Shown here: positions 25,883 to 34,277 of the stretch, piece after piece
How positions within the stretch are numbered: the stretch's first letter is position 1
How the letters are laid out: the number at the start of each line of letters is the position of its first letter
Source: Methanobrevibacter sp.
GTDB lineage: Archaea > Methanobacteriota > Methanobacteria > Methanobacteriales > Methanobacteriaceae
Direction: 5' to 3'
Assembly: GCF_017468685.1 (NCBI RefSeq)
Contig: NZ_JAFUHT010000004.1
Span: 1 to 43,557 of the forward strand
Length of the DNA: 43,557 nucleotides
The notes under the pieces: generated by a model
What the model saw: the letters and a program-made list of their open reading frames with translations, nothing else
Databases searched by the model: none
What the model was told of the DNA's origin: nothing
Position numbers and translations under genes: made by a program

Positions 25883-28054
25883 AACAACTTTAATTGTTTT
25901 TGTTAAAGAAACTGCCTTATAATTTGCATTTCCTAAAAATTCCATTGAAATTTTATATTTCTTGATTTTTTTAAGCTTAATGGAAATTTTAGCTATTCCT
26001 TTCTTGTTTGTTTTAAGAGTATATGTTTTTCCATTTAATTTGACGATTATTTTTTGGTTTTTTAAAGCTTTACCTGAACTTGTGGTTAATTTCAATTTGT
26101 AAGTTTTCTTCTTATTCTTTTTGATTTTTAGGTTAGAAGCTTTAATCTTAGATTTCTTAGAACCTGTTTTTATTACCACAGTTGAAGATATGCTGCTTGC
26201 TTTATAATCATCATTGCCCAAGTAAGTGATTGTTGCTTTATATGTTTTTTTAGAAGATAAAGAAACTTTCACTTTAGCAACACCATTAGAGTCAGTTTTT
26301 GCACTATAAGAGTGCCCATTTAATTTGAAAGTAATAGTCTGACCAGATATTGGTCTTCCTTTACTATCTACTAACTTTGCAGAAAGATATGAATCAGATA
26401 AAGGATAAGTAGTTAGTTTGGATGAACTTAATGATGTAGCCGGATTGATTGGAATATCTGAATCTTTAACATTAAATGTCATTAAAATATTATTTTTAAC
26501 AAACTCGGATAGTCCAGGAAATGCAACAGTAATAATGTTTCCTGATGATGCAAAAGATGAGAAAACATCCCTAAAATCTGCAGTAGCAACACCATTTTTA
26601 ATTAAAACTTGTTTACATATGTCTGATTGTCTTGGATTGATTGTATAATATTCATTTAAATAAAATGTTAAATAGAAATCATTGAAATCAGCTGCAACAT
26701 TTCCTTTTGAATCAACAATTGAAATTTGGTATACACCATTTTTAATTTGATTAATATTGCTCAACTTCAAGTTAAAATCATATTTTCCATTGTTTCCAGG
26801 ACCATTTAAAGACCATGGAATGTTTGTTTTATAATAAGTAAAACCGCAGGGAATATCATTGTAAATAAATGCATGTATCATGTATACATATGATTTGCTT
26901 TCGATATATGTTCCTTCACCTACATCCCCATATACATCATTTTCACTATCATATTTCAAATCGCCTTGAGGATTTTCAACATACACCCTATGATGCAAAA
27001 TCATTGACTTATGCCCTTCAAAATAATTATTATCAATGATTGTGAGTTGATCTGCACCTTCCTCATTATTCAAGTTTCTGGTTCTATAATCATACATTAT
27101 TGCATGAAGCCCATTGCTTAAAAAGATATTGCCTTTCACGATAAGCTTTGTAATGTTTGAATTAACATAAATTCCGCAACCTGTATCATCATTTTCAAGT
27201 CCATTGTTCTGAATCAGATTATTGTTAATTGTAATATAATTTACAGTTTCCAAATTAATTCCTGAAAGAGAATTATCAGTTATTTGATTATTCAAGATAT
27301 TAATATTGCTTGAATCACCATTAACGGAAATTCCTGAATTTTGAGTATTTAAAATCTTACAATTAACTATATTAATATTAGTTGAATTAATTATCCTAAT
27401 TCCATTAATCGTATTGTTAATCACTAAATTAGACAGAGTTATTCCATTTGAATTTTGAATTGTAATACCTGAAAGGTAATCTTCTCCTTTGCTGATAAAA
27501 TTAATATTACAATCATTAATCACGACATTTGATGCACCATCAATTAAAAAGCTAAATGGTGTTTCAGCTTTATCGTTGTTGTTAAAGTTAAATCCTTCTA
27601 TTACAGAACCGCTTCCGCCAGAGGTTATATAAAATACTCCATGTTCACTAACGCCTTCATGAGTATGGTGAGGGCATGCATCAAGATAAGTTCCAGTTTG
27701 ACTAATAATAGTTAATGGTTTATTTACAGTAAAATGACAGTGCACAAAATCTCCTTTTAATATTATTGTATCGCCAGGATTTGCCAAATCCAATTGTGGT
27801 TGAACAGTTGGTTTTAGAACTTGATTCGGATTGGTTTTATCGGCAACAATTGTGATTGTTTTACTGCTTGAAGAGGAATCTGATAGAATTTCACCACCAT
27901 CAATTGATGAATCAATTATTTCATCCTGTGGAACTTCAGAGTAATCCAATATGTCATCAGTACCATTACCTGATATGTTTTCGGCAGATATGTTTCCAAC
28001 AGTAAAAATGAATATTGATAAAATAAGTAGTATGATTAGAATTTTAGACTTCAT
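25874..28054 (-). CDS. Adhesin-like protein: beta-helix with HCHF/CPHHTH motif, middle domain, two Ig-like domains
   Basis: The 726-residue protein has a signal peptide (LIILLILSIFIFTVGNISA), a Ser-rich spacer and a NosD-like beta-helix (about 80-335) with HCHF (105-108) and CPHHTH (127-132). A middle domain (NGVYQISIVDSKGNVAADF and following) recurs in the large frameshifted neighbour. Two Ig-like repeats follow, and a Lys-rich end (KIKKYKISMEFLGNANYKA). The head is a paralogue of the 444-residue adhesin (shared KPTVQP..D.ANPGDTI, HCHF, CPHHTH). GTGAT before the ATG serves as ribosome site. The gap to the preceding adhesin gene is only 64 bases, with a terminator inside it. Confidence 0.86.
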   Translation of the reverse strand: MKSKILIILLILSIFIFTVGNISAENISGNGTDDILDYSEVPQDEIIDSSIDGGEILSDSSSSSKTITIVADKTNPNQVLKPTVQPQLDLANPGDTIILKGDFVHCHFTVNKPLTIISQTGTYLDACPHHTHEGVSEHGVFYITSGGSGSVIEGFNFNNNDKAETPFSFLIDGASNVVINDCNINFISKGEDYLSGITIQNSNGITLSNLVINNTINGIRIINSTNINIVNCKILNTQNSGISVNGDSSNINILNNQITDNSLSGINLETVNYITINNNLIQNNGLENDDTGCGIYVNSNITKLIVKGNIFLSNGLHAIMYDYRTRNLNNEEGADQLTIIDNNYFEGHKSMILHHRVYVENPQGDLKYDSENDVYGDVGEGTYIESKSYVYMIHAFIYNDIPCGFTYYKTNIPWSLNGPGNNGKYDFNLKLSNINQIKNGVYQISIVDSKGNVAADFNDFYLTFYLNEYYTINPRQSDICKQVLIKNGVATADFRDVFSSFASSGNIITVAFPGLSEFVKNNILMTFNVKDSDIPINPATSLSSSKLTTYPLSDSYLSAKLVDSKGRPISGQTITFKLNGHSYSAKTDSNGVAKVKVSLSSKKTYKATITYLGNDDYKASSISSTVVIKTGSKKSKIKASNLKIKKNKKKTYKLKLTTSSGKALKNQKIIVKLNGKTYTLKTNKKGIAKISIKLKKIKKYKISMEFLGNANYKAVSLTKTIKVVKK

Positions 28055-28093
28055 AAGTAATCACATAGTATTAACAATCGTTATAAAGAAAAC

Positions 28094-28139
28094 AAAAAAA
28101 ATAAAGAAAAATTGTTGTTTATTTTTTAACAACAATTTT
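28094..28139 (-). terminator. Stem-loop plus Ts after the 603-residue adhesin gene
   Basis: AAAATTGTTGTT (28108-28119) pairs perfectly with AACAACAATTTT (28128-28139). A T-rich run follows on the minus strand (28101-28094). It lies across the stop codon. Confidence 0.7.
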
Positions 28140-29930
28140 ACCTGCTTTAAGTCCAGCATTGTATGTACTGTCACCAGCAAAGCTAGCTACATAACTGTAA
28201 GTACCTTTTTTAGTTAATTTAACTTTAATAGTTGCTACACCTTTTTTATTGGTTTTAGCAGAGAAAGATTTACCATTAACATGAATAGTTACTTTTTTAC
28301 CAGCTATAGCTTTACCTGCAGATTTTAAAGTAATTTTAACTTTTTTAACTTTTTTAACTTTGAAGGTTGCTTTAGGAGCTTTAAGAGTAACTGCTTTTTT
28401 AGCTACAGTTTGAGTAACAGTTTGAGTTTGAGTTACTGGAGTTAAAGTTATGGAATTTTGAGAAGCTGCAAATTTACTGGTTTGTGCAAAATTAATAGTA
28501 ACTGCTTTACCAGCTTCACCATTAATTGTGAAAATACCATTTTCATCAGTGACGATTTTTACATCAGCACCATTATTAATGGAATAAGTTAAATCTGCAG
28601 AGTCAATAGCTTTACCTGCAATATCTTTTAAAACACCAGTGATTTTTGTTCCATCTATAGCTGTAATAGCAATTTGAGTTTGAACTAATTCTGCTTTAGG
28701 AATTACAATATCACTAGTATCACTAGATTCAGTTCCCCAATCATTATTCCAAACAACTAAAGTTTTTACGCCATCAGCAACTTGATTACCAGTAATAGTA
28801 ATTTCTTCATAAGGGTTTAACATACCTGATCTGCATAAAATGTGCAATAAAGTTACACCAGAAGTTACAACATCATCATTATATTTTTCAACGATATTGT
28901 TAGTTACATTGATATTACCAAGAGTACTTGGATAACCATGTGCAGTATTTCCTTGTTCAGCAGCGATTAACCAGTTATCATCAATTACTTTGAAAGTGTT
29001 GTTATCTATGAAAACACCGCTGGATGCTTTTTGAATACTGATAACTGGATATGCACTCCATGAATGAACTCCATCATCAAATGAACCACAGTTTATGAAA
29101 GTGTTTCCAGTAATATAAGTACCGTCAGTGGATGCTCCTCCAAAGAAGATTGAATAAACATTGTTTTTGAATGTATTGTTAATAATTTTTGCATCCCCAC
29201 TTGCTTGTGCAATAGAAATTGCATCTAACACCACACCATCAAAAGTGTTGTTTAAAATTGTAGTAAAGAAAGATCCACCTACACTGATTACTTTTGAACC
29301 TGTTTCTTTGTTAACGGTTGGATCATTTAAAAGTTTAGTTGCGTAACCTCCTTCAAATTCACTGTTTTTAATAGTGATATAATTAGAGGATGAAACTACA
29401 ACCGCTTGGTTGAAATCTTTAAAGTAACAATTATCGACAATTCCACCTTCAGCAGCAGCACCGTTGAAACTAATACCCCATCCATTTACAGACCCATCAT
29501 AAACGAGATTATTTTTAGAGTTTGTATCAATAAATCTAATTCCCTGAATAGTTACGGATTTAGCATTTACACTAATTAAACCTTTACCAGCACCATCTCC
29601 TTTAATAGTAGTTGCACCATTTCCTTTAATGACAATATTATCAGTAGTTACTGCAATAGTTTTGTTTCCTATATCATATTCTGCATATTTACTTAAATCT
29701 ACAGTGTCTCCATCATTAGTTGAATCAACTGCTTTTTGTATTGCATCGTAAGTATCATTATCCGGAGATATAGGTTCAGCACCTACAACTTCATCAATAT
29801 CACTTTGACTTACAGAATCAACATCGTCAGTAGCTACAACATCTTGAACATCTTCTGCTGAAACTGAACTAACAGATATGGCAATTAAAACAACTAAAAA
29901 GATAGACATTAAAATCTTTTTGTTATTCAT
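28119..29930 (-). CDS. Adhesin-like protein: NosD-type beta-helix with two Ig-like domains
   Basis: The 603-residue protein has a signal peptide (ILMSIFLVVLIAISVSSVSA) and an acidic spacer (VQDVVATDDVDSVSQSD). A beta-helix (about 55-395) starts with DAIQKAVDSTNDGDTVDLSK, the common opening step of NosD-like helices. An Ig-like domain (about 415-500) and a Lys-rich C-terminal Ig-like domain ending in GKIVVKK follow. It lacks the HCHF motif. GGAG before the ATG is a good ribosome site. The leader is about 100 bases long, with a TATA-like element flanked by two ATCGAT sites, which suggests regulated expression. A terminator closes the transcript. Confidence 0.86.
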   Translation of the reverse strand: MNNKKILMSIFLVVLIAISVSSVSAEDVQDVVATDDVDSVSQSDIDEVVGAEPISPDNDTYDAIQKAVDSTNDGDTVDLSKYAEYDIGNKTIAVTTDNIVIKGNGATTIKGDGAGKGLISVNAKSVTIQGIRFIDTNSKNNLVYDGSVNGWGISFNGAAAEGGIVDNCYFKDFNQAVVVSSSNYITIKNSEFEGGYATKLLNDPTVNKETGSKVISVGGSFFTTILNNTFDGVVLDAISIAQASGDAKIINNTFKNNVYSIFFGGASTDGTYITGNTFINCGSFDDGVHSWSAYPVISIQKASSGVFIDNNTFKVIDDNWLIAAEQGNTAHGYPSTLGNINVTNNIVEKYNDDVVTSGVTLLHILCRSGMLNPYEEITITGNQVADGVKTLVVWNNDWGTESSDTSDIVIPKAELVQTQIAITAIDGTKITGVLKDIAGKAIDSADLTYSINNGADVKIVTDENGIFTINGEAGKAVTINFAQTSKFAASQNSITLTPVTQTQTVTQTVAKKAVTLKAPKATFKVKKVKKVKITLKSAGKAIAGKKVTIHVNGKSFSAKTNKKGVATIKVKLTKKGTYSYVASFAGDSTYNAGLKAGKIVVKK

Positions 29931-30465
29931 GATTATTTCTCCATTAAAATATACTAATATTATAATAATACAAATTTTTGAAATATTGATTAAATATTAG
30001 CTAATTATAATATATTATCGATAAGTAATATAAATATTATTGTTTATCGATTATATTAAAAATTAATTGAAACTACTTTAAATATAATTAATATTTTTAA
30101 TAATAATTAAAAAAATAAAATAAAGATTAATTATAAGTTATTAGATAAATAACTAAAATATATAAGTAAAAATTAAATTTAAATCATTTAAACATAAATA
30201 AAAATATATGTAAAATAATTCATAACGATAAAATTACAAATTATTCTTAAAAATATGATTAAAAAGTAAATTAAATGTAAACTTATAAATATGCAATAAA
30301 TAATTTATAAATAATGAAAATAAATTAAAATAATCTTTAAAATTAAATATAATAATTTATATAATGAAATTTAATACAAAAATTAAAAAAACGATATACA
30401 TAATATTATATAACAATTAATCATAAAATTACTATTAAAGAAATCATTCTTAAAACTTAAAGGAG
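29931..30465. other. Very AT-rich divergent intergenic region between two adhesin genes
   Basis: No coding frame is convincing in these 535 bases. The left part holds the promoter and long leader of the minus-strand adhesin. The right part is almost pure A/T with scattered TATA-like stretches and carries the promoter of the plus-strand adhesin. The only strong signal at its end is the AGGAGGTGA ribosome site at 30461-30469. Confidence 0.6.
30015..30053 (-). promoter_or_regulatory. TATA-like element flanked by two ATCGAT sites, promoter of the 603-residue adhesin
   Basis: The minus strand reads AATATTTATATTA (complement of 30026-30038), a good archaeal TATA box. The palindrome TTATCGATAA (30015-30024) lies just downstream and a related TTTATCGATTA (30043-30053) just upstream. 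The downstream site has the same sequence and relative position as in the FecBCD/FmdE promoter. A common regulator is possible, not shown. Confidence 0.35.
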
Positions 30466-30469
30466 GTGA
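30461..30469 (+). promoter_or_regulatory. Strong Shine-Dalgarno sequence with no ATG/GTG/TTG at proper distance
   Basis: AGGAGGTGA is a near-full match to the 16S rRNA 3' end. The only GTG in frame is inside this very element, so it cannot be used at normal spacing. In-frame codons at normal distance are ATA at 30472 and ATA at 30475. Start by AUA, or loss of an ancestral ATG by one base change, are the likely explanations. Confidence 0.6.
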
Positions 30470-32022
30470 AAATAATAAAATTCAATCAATTTGCATTATT
30501 ATGTCTCTTTATTATTATATTTTCACTAACGACAGTTCATGCATCCCAAGATAATTTAACATCAGAAAGTATGGAAATTGACGATACCCTTCAAAATCCA
30601 TCGTTCGATTTAGCCAGTGAGATTACCAATTCAAAAAATGGAGATGAAATCCTAATCCCTGAAGGCACATACACCATCAATAACTTAGAGATAACAAAAA
30701 ATCTTACCATTAAAGGGAATGGAGAGTCCAGAAATGTTATAATTGATGGTGAAAAAAAAGATAGTATTTTTCTTATAAGAAGTGATGCCATACATGTCAG
30801 TTTTAAAAACATTACATTCATCAATGCAAATACTGATGGCTTTGGTGGAGCAATCTCAATTGAAACAGGTCATGTTTATGTTGATAATTGTAATTTCATC
30901 AACAATAGTGCAGGAGTTAACGCTGGTGGAATTTCTAATTATGGAAACAGCGAACAGAAAGGGTATTTATTTGTGAATAATTCATTTTTCATGAATAATC
31001 ATGCGAACCATGATGGAGGTGCAATAACAACCTGTTATGCAAATTCAGACATTTATAATTGTGTATTCATAGATAATTTTGCACATCGTGACGGAGGTGC
31101 AATTAGAGTCAGTGTAGCAGGATATGGAAATGTTCAGGATTGTATTTTCATGTTTAACCATGCTGATGAATGGGGAGGAGCATATTACAGTTGGTCAGGT
31201 GAATCCAATATTGAACGATGCATATTTATGAACAATACTGCAGGAACCAATGGTGGAGCAGTAATGGTTTCAGGAAATTTGAATCTTGAAGATTCAATTA
31301 TCGTAAATAACAATGGTGGTGAAACTGGAGGATCATTTTACATCCAACAGCCAATGTATGATGCAAAAACAATAATTAATGTTCACAATAACATTATAAC
31401 AAATAATTCATCTCCATATGGTCAGGAAATATTTGTCAAATGGAAAGACATTAAAAATTTATATACAAAATTTGATGATAATGATTGGGGTGATGAAGAC
31501 CCGAATGATTCCTCTATAAATGATCCGAATAATGTTACTTCAAGAATCAAAGTATCTAGAACCATAAAATCAGATTTATTTAACAGGTTAAATGTTAATT
31601 TATTAGATAAATATAGAGATTTGCTTGGTAACTATTTTACAGATGAGTCATTTGACAATCTTAAAAATCAGTTTAATCATAATGCATCCAACAATGAAAG
31701 AACAAATAATAATCAGAATAGTAATGAAAATGTAAAAATCAAGAATACTTCTTCTACCAAAATAGCTATTAAAAATAATTCATCCCGTAATTTAGAGACA
31801 AAATCAAATGAAAATTCAAAAATAGTTAGTGATAATTACAATAATCTAATTATTGGAAATTCATCCTCCCATGGTGAAGATGAAAAGGCTTATGAATTAA
31901 ATGAGACTGGAGGCTCTGCAGTTAAACAAATTAATTCAGAGGAGAAATATTTTATTGTTGCAATAATCATTGCACTTATTCTATTAGTTATTGGTTATAA
32001 AAGAAACAAAAAAGAAGAGTAA
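30466..32022 (+). CDS. Adhesin-like beta-helix protein with C-terminal membrane anchor; start codon non-canonical
   Basis: About 515 residues. A signal peptide (FALLCLFIIIFSLTTVHA) is followed by a PMP-like right-handed beta-helix to about residue 330, with steps such as GGAISIE, GGAITTCY, GGAIRVS, GGAVMVS. An Asn/Ser-rich, low-complexity stalk follows (about 395-480). One C-terminal helix (YFIVAIIIALILLVIGYK) ends in the basic RNKKEE, anchoring it to the cytoplasmic membrane. No Ig-like domain is seen, unlike the minus-strand adhesins. The 30466 coordinate is a GTG within the ribosome site; true initiation is more likely at ATA 30472 or 30475. The next in-frame ATG would remove the signal peptide. 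A terminator shared with the DUF3021 gene follows. Confidence 0.82.
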   Translation: MKIIKFNQFALLCLFIIIFSLTTVHASQDNLTSESMEIDDTLQNPSFDLASEITNSKNGDEILIPEGTYTINNLEITKNLTIKGNGESRNVIIDGEKKDSIFLIRSDAIHVSFKNITFINANTDGFGGAISIETGHVYVDNCNFINNSAGVNAGGISNYGNSEQKGYLFVNNSFFMNNHANHDGGAITTCYANSDIYNCVFIDNFAHRDGGAIRVSVAGYGNVQDCIFMFNHADEWGGAYYSWSGESNIERCIFMNNTAGTNGGAVMVSGNLNLEDSIIVNNNGGETGGSFYIQQPMYDAKTIINVHNNIITNNSSPYGQEIFVKWKDIKNLYTKFDDNDWGDEDPNDSSINDPNNVTSRIKVSRTIKSDLFNRLNVNLLDKYRDLLGNYFTDESFDNLKNQFNHNASNNERTNNNQNSNENVKIKNTSSTKIAIKNNSSRNLETKSNENSKIVSDNYNNLIIGNSSSHGEDEKAYELNETGGSAVKQINSEEKYFIVAIIIALILLVIGYKRNKKEE

Positions 32023-32056
32023 ATAGTTTAAAACTATTTACTATTTACTATTTTTT
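32018..32056. terminator. Shared stem-loop between two converging genes
   Basis: AGTAAATAGTTT (32018-32029) and AAACTATTTACT (32031-32042) form a 12-bp inverted repeat covering both stop codons. On the plus strand a T7 run follows (32050-32056). Confidence 0.7.
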
Positions 32057-32465
32057 TATTTAAATCTCTTGCGAGCAAATAATAGTATATGTAAAAGCCA
32101 CACCAGAAAACTGCTGCAAATATACAAGCTATTGAAACCCATACTAAAATCGGTTCCCATCCAAAGTTAATTGGCATCCATTTCAAATAAATTGCAATAA
32201 TAAATAATACTGTCATCCCAATGCCCATTTGGAAAATAATTTGGAACGGCAATGCAATATCTTCTCTTTCATAAATCATACCGGATAATGAAAATGCCCA
32301 TCCTGCAACGATTGATCCTAAAAATGCATTGATTACATCAACTCCTGAAAATGATACAACATTAACTCCTTCTCCAAGAGAAATTAAAACCATAACAAGC
32401 ATTACAATAAAACATCCGACAAAAGCCCCTAAAGCTAAACTTTTAATTAAATCCGCAATTTTCAT
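32034..32465 (-). CDS. DUF3021-type four-helix membrane protein
   Basis: This 143-residue protein has four membrane helices: LALGAFVGCFIVMLVMVLIS, VINAFLGSIVAGWAFSLSGM, PFQIIFQMGIGMTVLFIIAI and PILVWVSIACIFAAVFWCGF. The layout and the position directly after a LytTR gene match DUF3021 proteins of Firmicutes, where LytTR-DUF3021 pairs form small membrane-linked regulatory systems. It begins 8 bases after the LytTR stop and is the last gene of the operon. The molecular action of DUF3021 is unknown; control of the LytTR regulator from the membrane is a common proposal. Confidence 0.75.
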   Translation of the reverse strand: MKIADLIKSLALGAFVGCFIVMLVMVLISLGEGVNVVSFSGVDVINAFLGSIVAGWAFSLSGMIYEREDIALPFQIIFQMGIGMTVLFIIAIYLKWMPINFGWEPILVWVSIACIFAAVFWCGFYIYYYLLARDLNKKIVNSK

Positions 32466-32473
32466 TTAATCAC

Positions 32474-32914
32474 CTATAAATCCAAAGCCTTTTTAAAATC
32501 AGGCAAGTATTTTCTTGAGATATTGTCCTTTAAGCCATTTTTTAGTTGTATAAACATCATTCCCTTAAGTGAAGGAGCCACTCTTTCAATCTTTTTCAAA
32601 TTAACAATTGTGGTTTTTGAGATTCTCACAAAATCGCTTGTTAAAGTCTCTTCAACCTGATATAATGCCTTCTTAATGAGATACTCATTCTTTTGTGTGT
32701 AAACTTTAACCTGTTTGTCCTCTACTCGGAACATGCATATTTCACTTAATTGCAGAAGTGCAATATCTGAGCCTTTCTTTACAGCCAGCATGTCATTTGA
32801 GTCATCACTTTCGAGAATGGATATTGCCTTTGTGACATTATCGCTCAATTCGTTAGTGTGGATGTCTGCATGAGGCTCCTTAATATCTCTTGAAACAAAT
32901 AGGTTTACTTTCAT
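32474..32914 (-). CDS. LytTR-family DNA-binding regulator
   Basis: The 146-residue protein lacks a receiver domain. Residues 1-40 are a short beta/alpha lead. Residues 45-145 form the LytTR beta-fold DNA-binding domain: LLQLSEICMFRVEDKQVKVY, then SDFVRISKTTIVNLKKIERV and GLKDNISRKYLPDFKKAL, the end motif of the family. Proteins of this class regulate their own operon and sometimes surface or bacteriocin-type genes in bacteria. It is flanked by two 2TM genes upstream and DUF3021 downstream, all on one strand with 0-8 base gaps. LytTR is typically bacterial, so the operon was probably acquired by transfer. Confidence 0.88.
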   Translation of the reverse strand: MKVNLFVSRDIKEPHADIHTNELSDNVTKAISILESDDSNDMLAVKKGSDIALLQLSEICMFRVEDKQVKVYTQKNEYLIKKALYQVEETLTSDFVRISKTTIVNLKKIERVAPSLKGMMFIQLKNGLKDNISRKYLPDFKKALDL

Positions 32915-32918
32915 GATT

Positions 32919-33194
32919 TTAGTCTCTTAATTTTTCCATTTCTTCTTGAATTTTGCGTTCTCTATATTCATCCGTGTCAAATTTATCCATAAGCACATAA
33001 GCTCTTAGAAAATCAACAAGCACTCCAATTCCCCAGAATAGAACTACCCATAAAAACCACCAGTATTCCGGAGTAAATATTATGTTAACAATGGCTAGAA
33101 TTACATTTACTACAATATAACTATATAAATTGCGTTTAAATTTAATTTTTCTTTCAACTCTACTTTCAGCAATTGCTCTTAAATTATCACTCAT
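32919..33194 (-). CDS. 2TM-domain protein (second copy)
   Basis: The 91-residue protein has a basic amphipathic start (AESRVERKIKFKRNLYSYIV), two membrane helices around a short turn (IFTPEYWWFLWVVLFWG) and a charged end (YRERKIQEEMEKLRD). It is of the 2TM type often found fused in front of bacterial LytTR or sensor proteins, here as a free protein. It is a tandem paralogue of the upstream 85-residue protein, with shared LYxYIxVNxxxAI and VxxFWGI segments. Its ATG abuts the stop of that gene (TAAATG), and the LytTR gene starts 4 bases after its end. Confidence 0.78.
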   Translation of the reverse strand: MSDNLRAIAESRVERKIKFKRNLYSYIVVNVILAIVNIIFTPEYWWFLWVVLFWGIGVLVDFLRAYVLMDKFDTDEYRERKIQEEMEKLRD

Positions 33195-33452
33195 TTAATC
33201 ACCCATTTTTGAAATTTCTTTTTCTATCATCTTTTCACGATTAATAAAGTTATCAAATGGATATGCTTTTAAAAAGTCACATGTTAAACTAATTCCCCAG
33301 AAAAACATTACAGCCATCAATAACTCATAGCTATGTAGGAATACAAAGCTGATTATTGCTATTGCTGAGTTTACAATTATATATTTATATAGTTTTTCCT
33401 GAAATCTTATTTTTGCTTCAACTCTTTTTTCTGCTTTTTGTCTTAATGTCAT
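33195..33452 (-). CDS. 2TM-domain protein (first copy)
   Basis: The 85-residue protein has a basic start (KAEKRVEAKIRFQEKLYKYI), two membrane helices (VNSAIAIISFVFL and LLMAVMFFWGISLTCDFLKA) and a charged tail. It is a paralogue of the next gene and the first of the four-gene LytTR operon. GTGAT precedes the ATG. The pair may form a membrane hetero-oligomer that signals to the LytTR protein; this is inferred from position and from known 2TM-LytTR fusions. Confidence 0.75.
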   Translation of the reverse strand: MTLRQKAEKRVEAKIRFQEKLYKYIIVNSAIAIISFVFLHSYELLMAVMFFWGISLTCDFLKAYPFDNFINREKMIEKEISKMGD

Positions 33453-33578
33453 GTAATCACCAAATATTCATTCGTTAATATAACTTAGATTTAGTCCATA
33501 TAAATGGCTATTTGGAGATGTTTCTAAGATGCAGAATTAGCTTACTAAAATGCAAAAAAATAGTAATGAAATTAGTAG

Positions 33579-34277
33579 CTATAATACAGCTACTAAATAA
33601 TATAAAATTGAAGTTATTGCAGGAACTGTCAAATTGTCGATTCCACCATAACTGAATGCTTCACATATTGTTGCCACTGCAGAAATAAGTATAATGTATA
33701 CAATATTGAATTCAGGCATTACACAACCGATTGAAGTGAAAACCATCCATACGAATACACTCATCACAGTTGTAATGACAAACATTGTAAGTGATCCTTC
33801 AAGAGATTTTGTTCCTCCAAATACTGTGTATTTGACTTTACCGAATTTTTGACCTATCAATGCAGCGAATCCGTCACCGTATACCATTGGCACGATAGCT
33901 AGTGCAACAATCCATATGAAATATTTAGGGTCGTTTGCCGGTGCTATTGTGGTGAATATTGCAATCAATATTGTCCATATTCCAGCATAGAAGAATAATC
34001 CTAATGCGTGTCCGGATTCAGTTACACTGTTTTCTATTTTTATTGGTGAGTATTCTGTTAGGAAGAATAGTACTATTGTGATTGGCAGTGTTAAAAACCA
34101 TACCATTACCCATGGATCTGAGAAAAATGGCATGGCAAATATCATGTTACCTACCATAATGTGTAAAAATTTACGTGAAACTTCAGGCCTTGTCTTTAAA
34201 ACCATTTCAGCTACAACAAAAATGACGGCAACGTAAACATATACTATAATTAATGCAAGGACATCTGAGAATATCAT
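33579..34277 (-). CDS. Phytol/dolichol kinase-like membrane protein (VTE5/SEC59 family)
   Basis: From the ATG at 34277 the protein has 232 residues and about seven membrane helices. Family motifs are EVSRKFLHIMVGN, VYGDGFAALIGQKFGK, GTKSLEGSLTMF and EAFSYGGIDNLTVP. The pattern belongs to the CTP-dependent polyprenol/phytol kinase superfamily (SEC59, VTE5), related to CDP-alcohol forming enzymes. Likely reaction: phosphorylation of a prenyl alcohol at the membrane. The TTG at 34283 is rejected in favour of the ATG that shares a base with the stop of the cyclase-like gene (TAATG). Coupled translation with that gene points to one pathway. Archaeal lipids are prenyl-based, so an alternative is a role in isoprenoid alcohol salvage. 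Confidence 0.82.
   Translation of the reverse strand: MIFSDVLALIIVYVYVAVIFVVAEMVLKTRPEVSRKFLHIMVGNMIFAMPFFSDPWVMVWFLTLPITIVLFFLTEYSPIKIENSVTESGHALGLFFYAGIWTILIAIFTTIAPANDPKYFIWIVALAIVPMVYGDGFAALIGQKFGKVKYTVFGGTKSLEGSLTMFVITTVMSVFVWMVFTSIGCVMPEFNIVYIILISAVATICEAFSYGGIDNLTVPAITSILYYLVAVL

Noticed and set aside
18072-28087. Common promoter motif TAACNATNGTTATAAA before several adhesins
   Set aside because: Similar copies at 18110-18125 and 28072-28087 (14 of 16 bases) stand at different distances from the start codons and may be only TATA-like AT-rich sequence.
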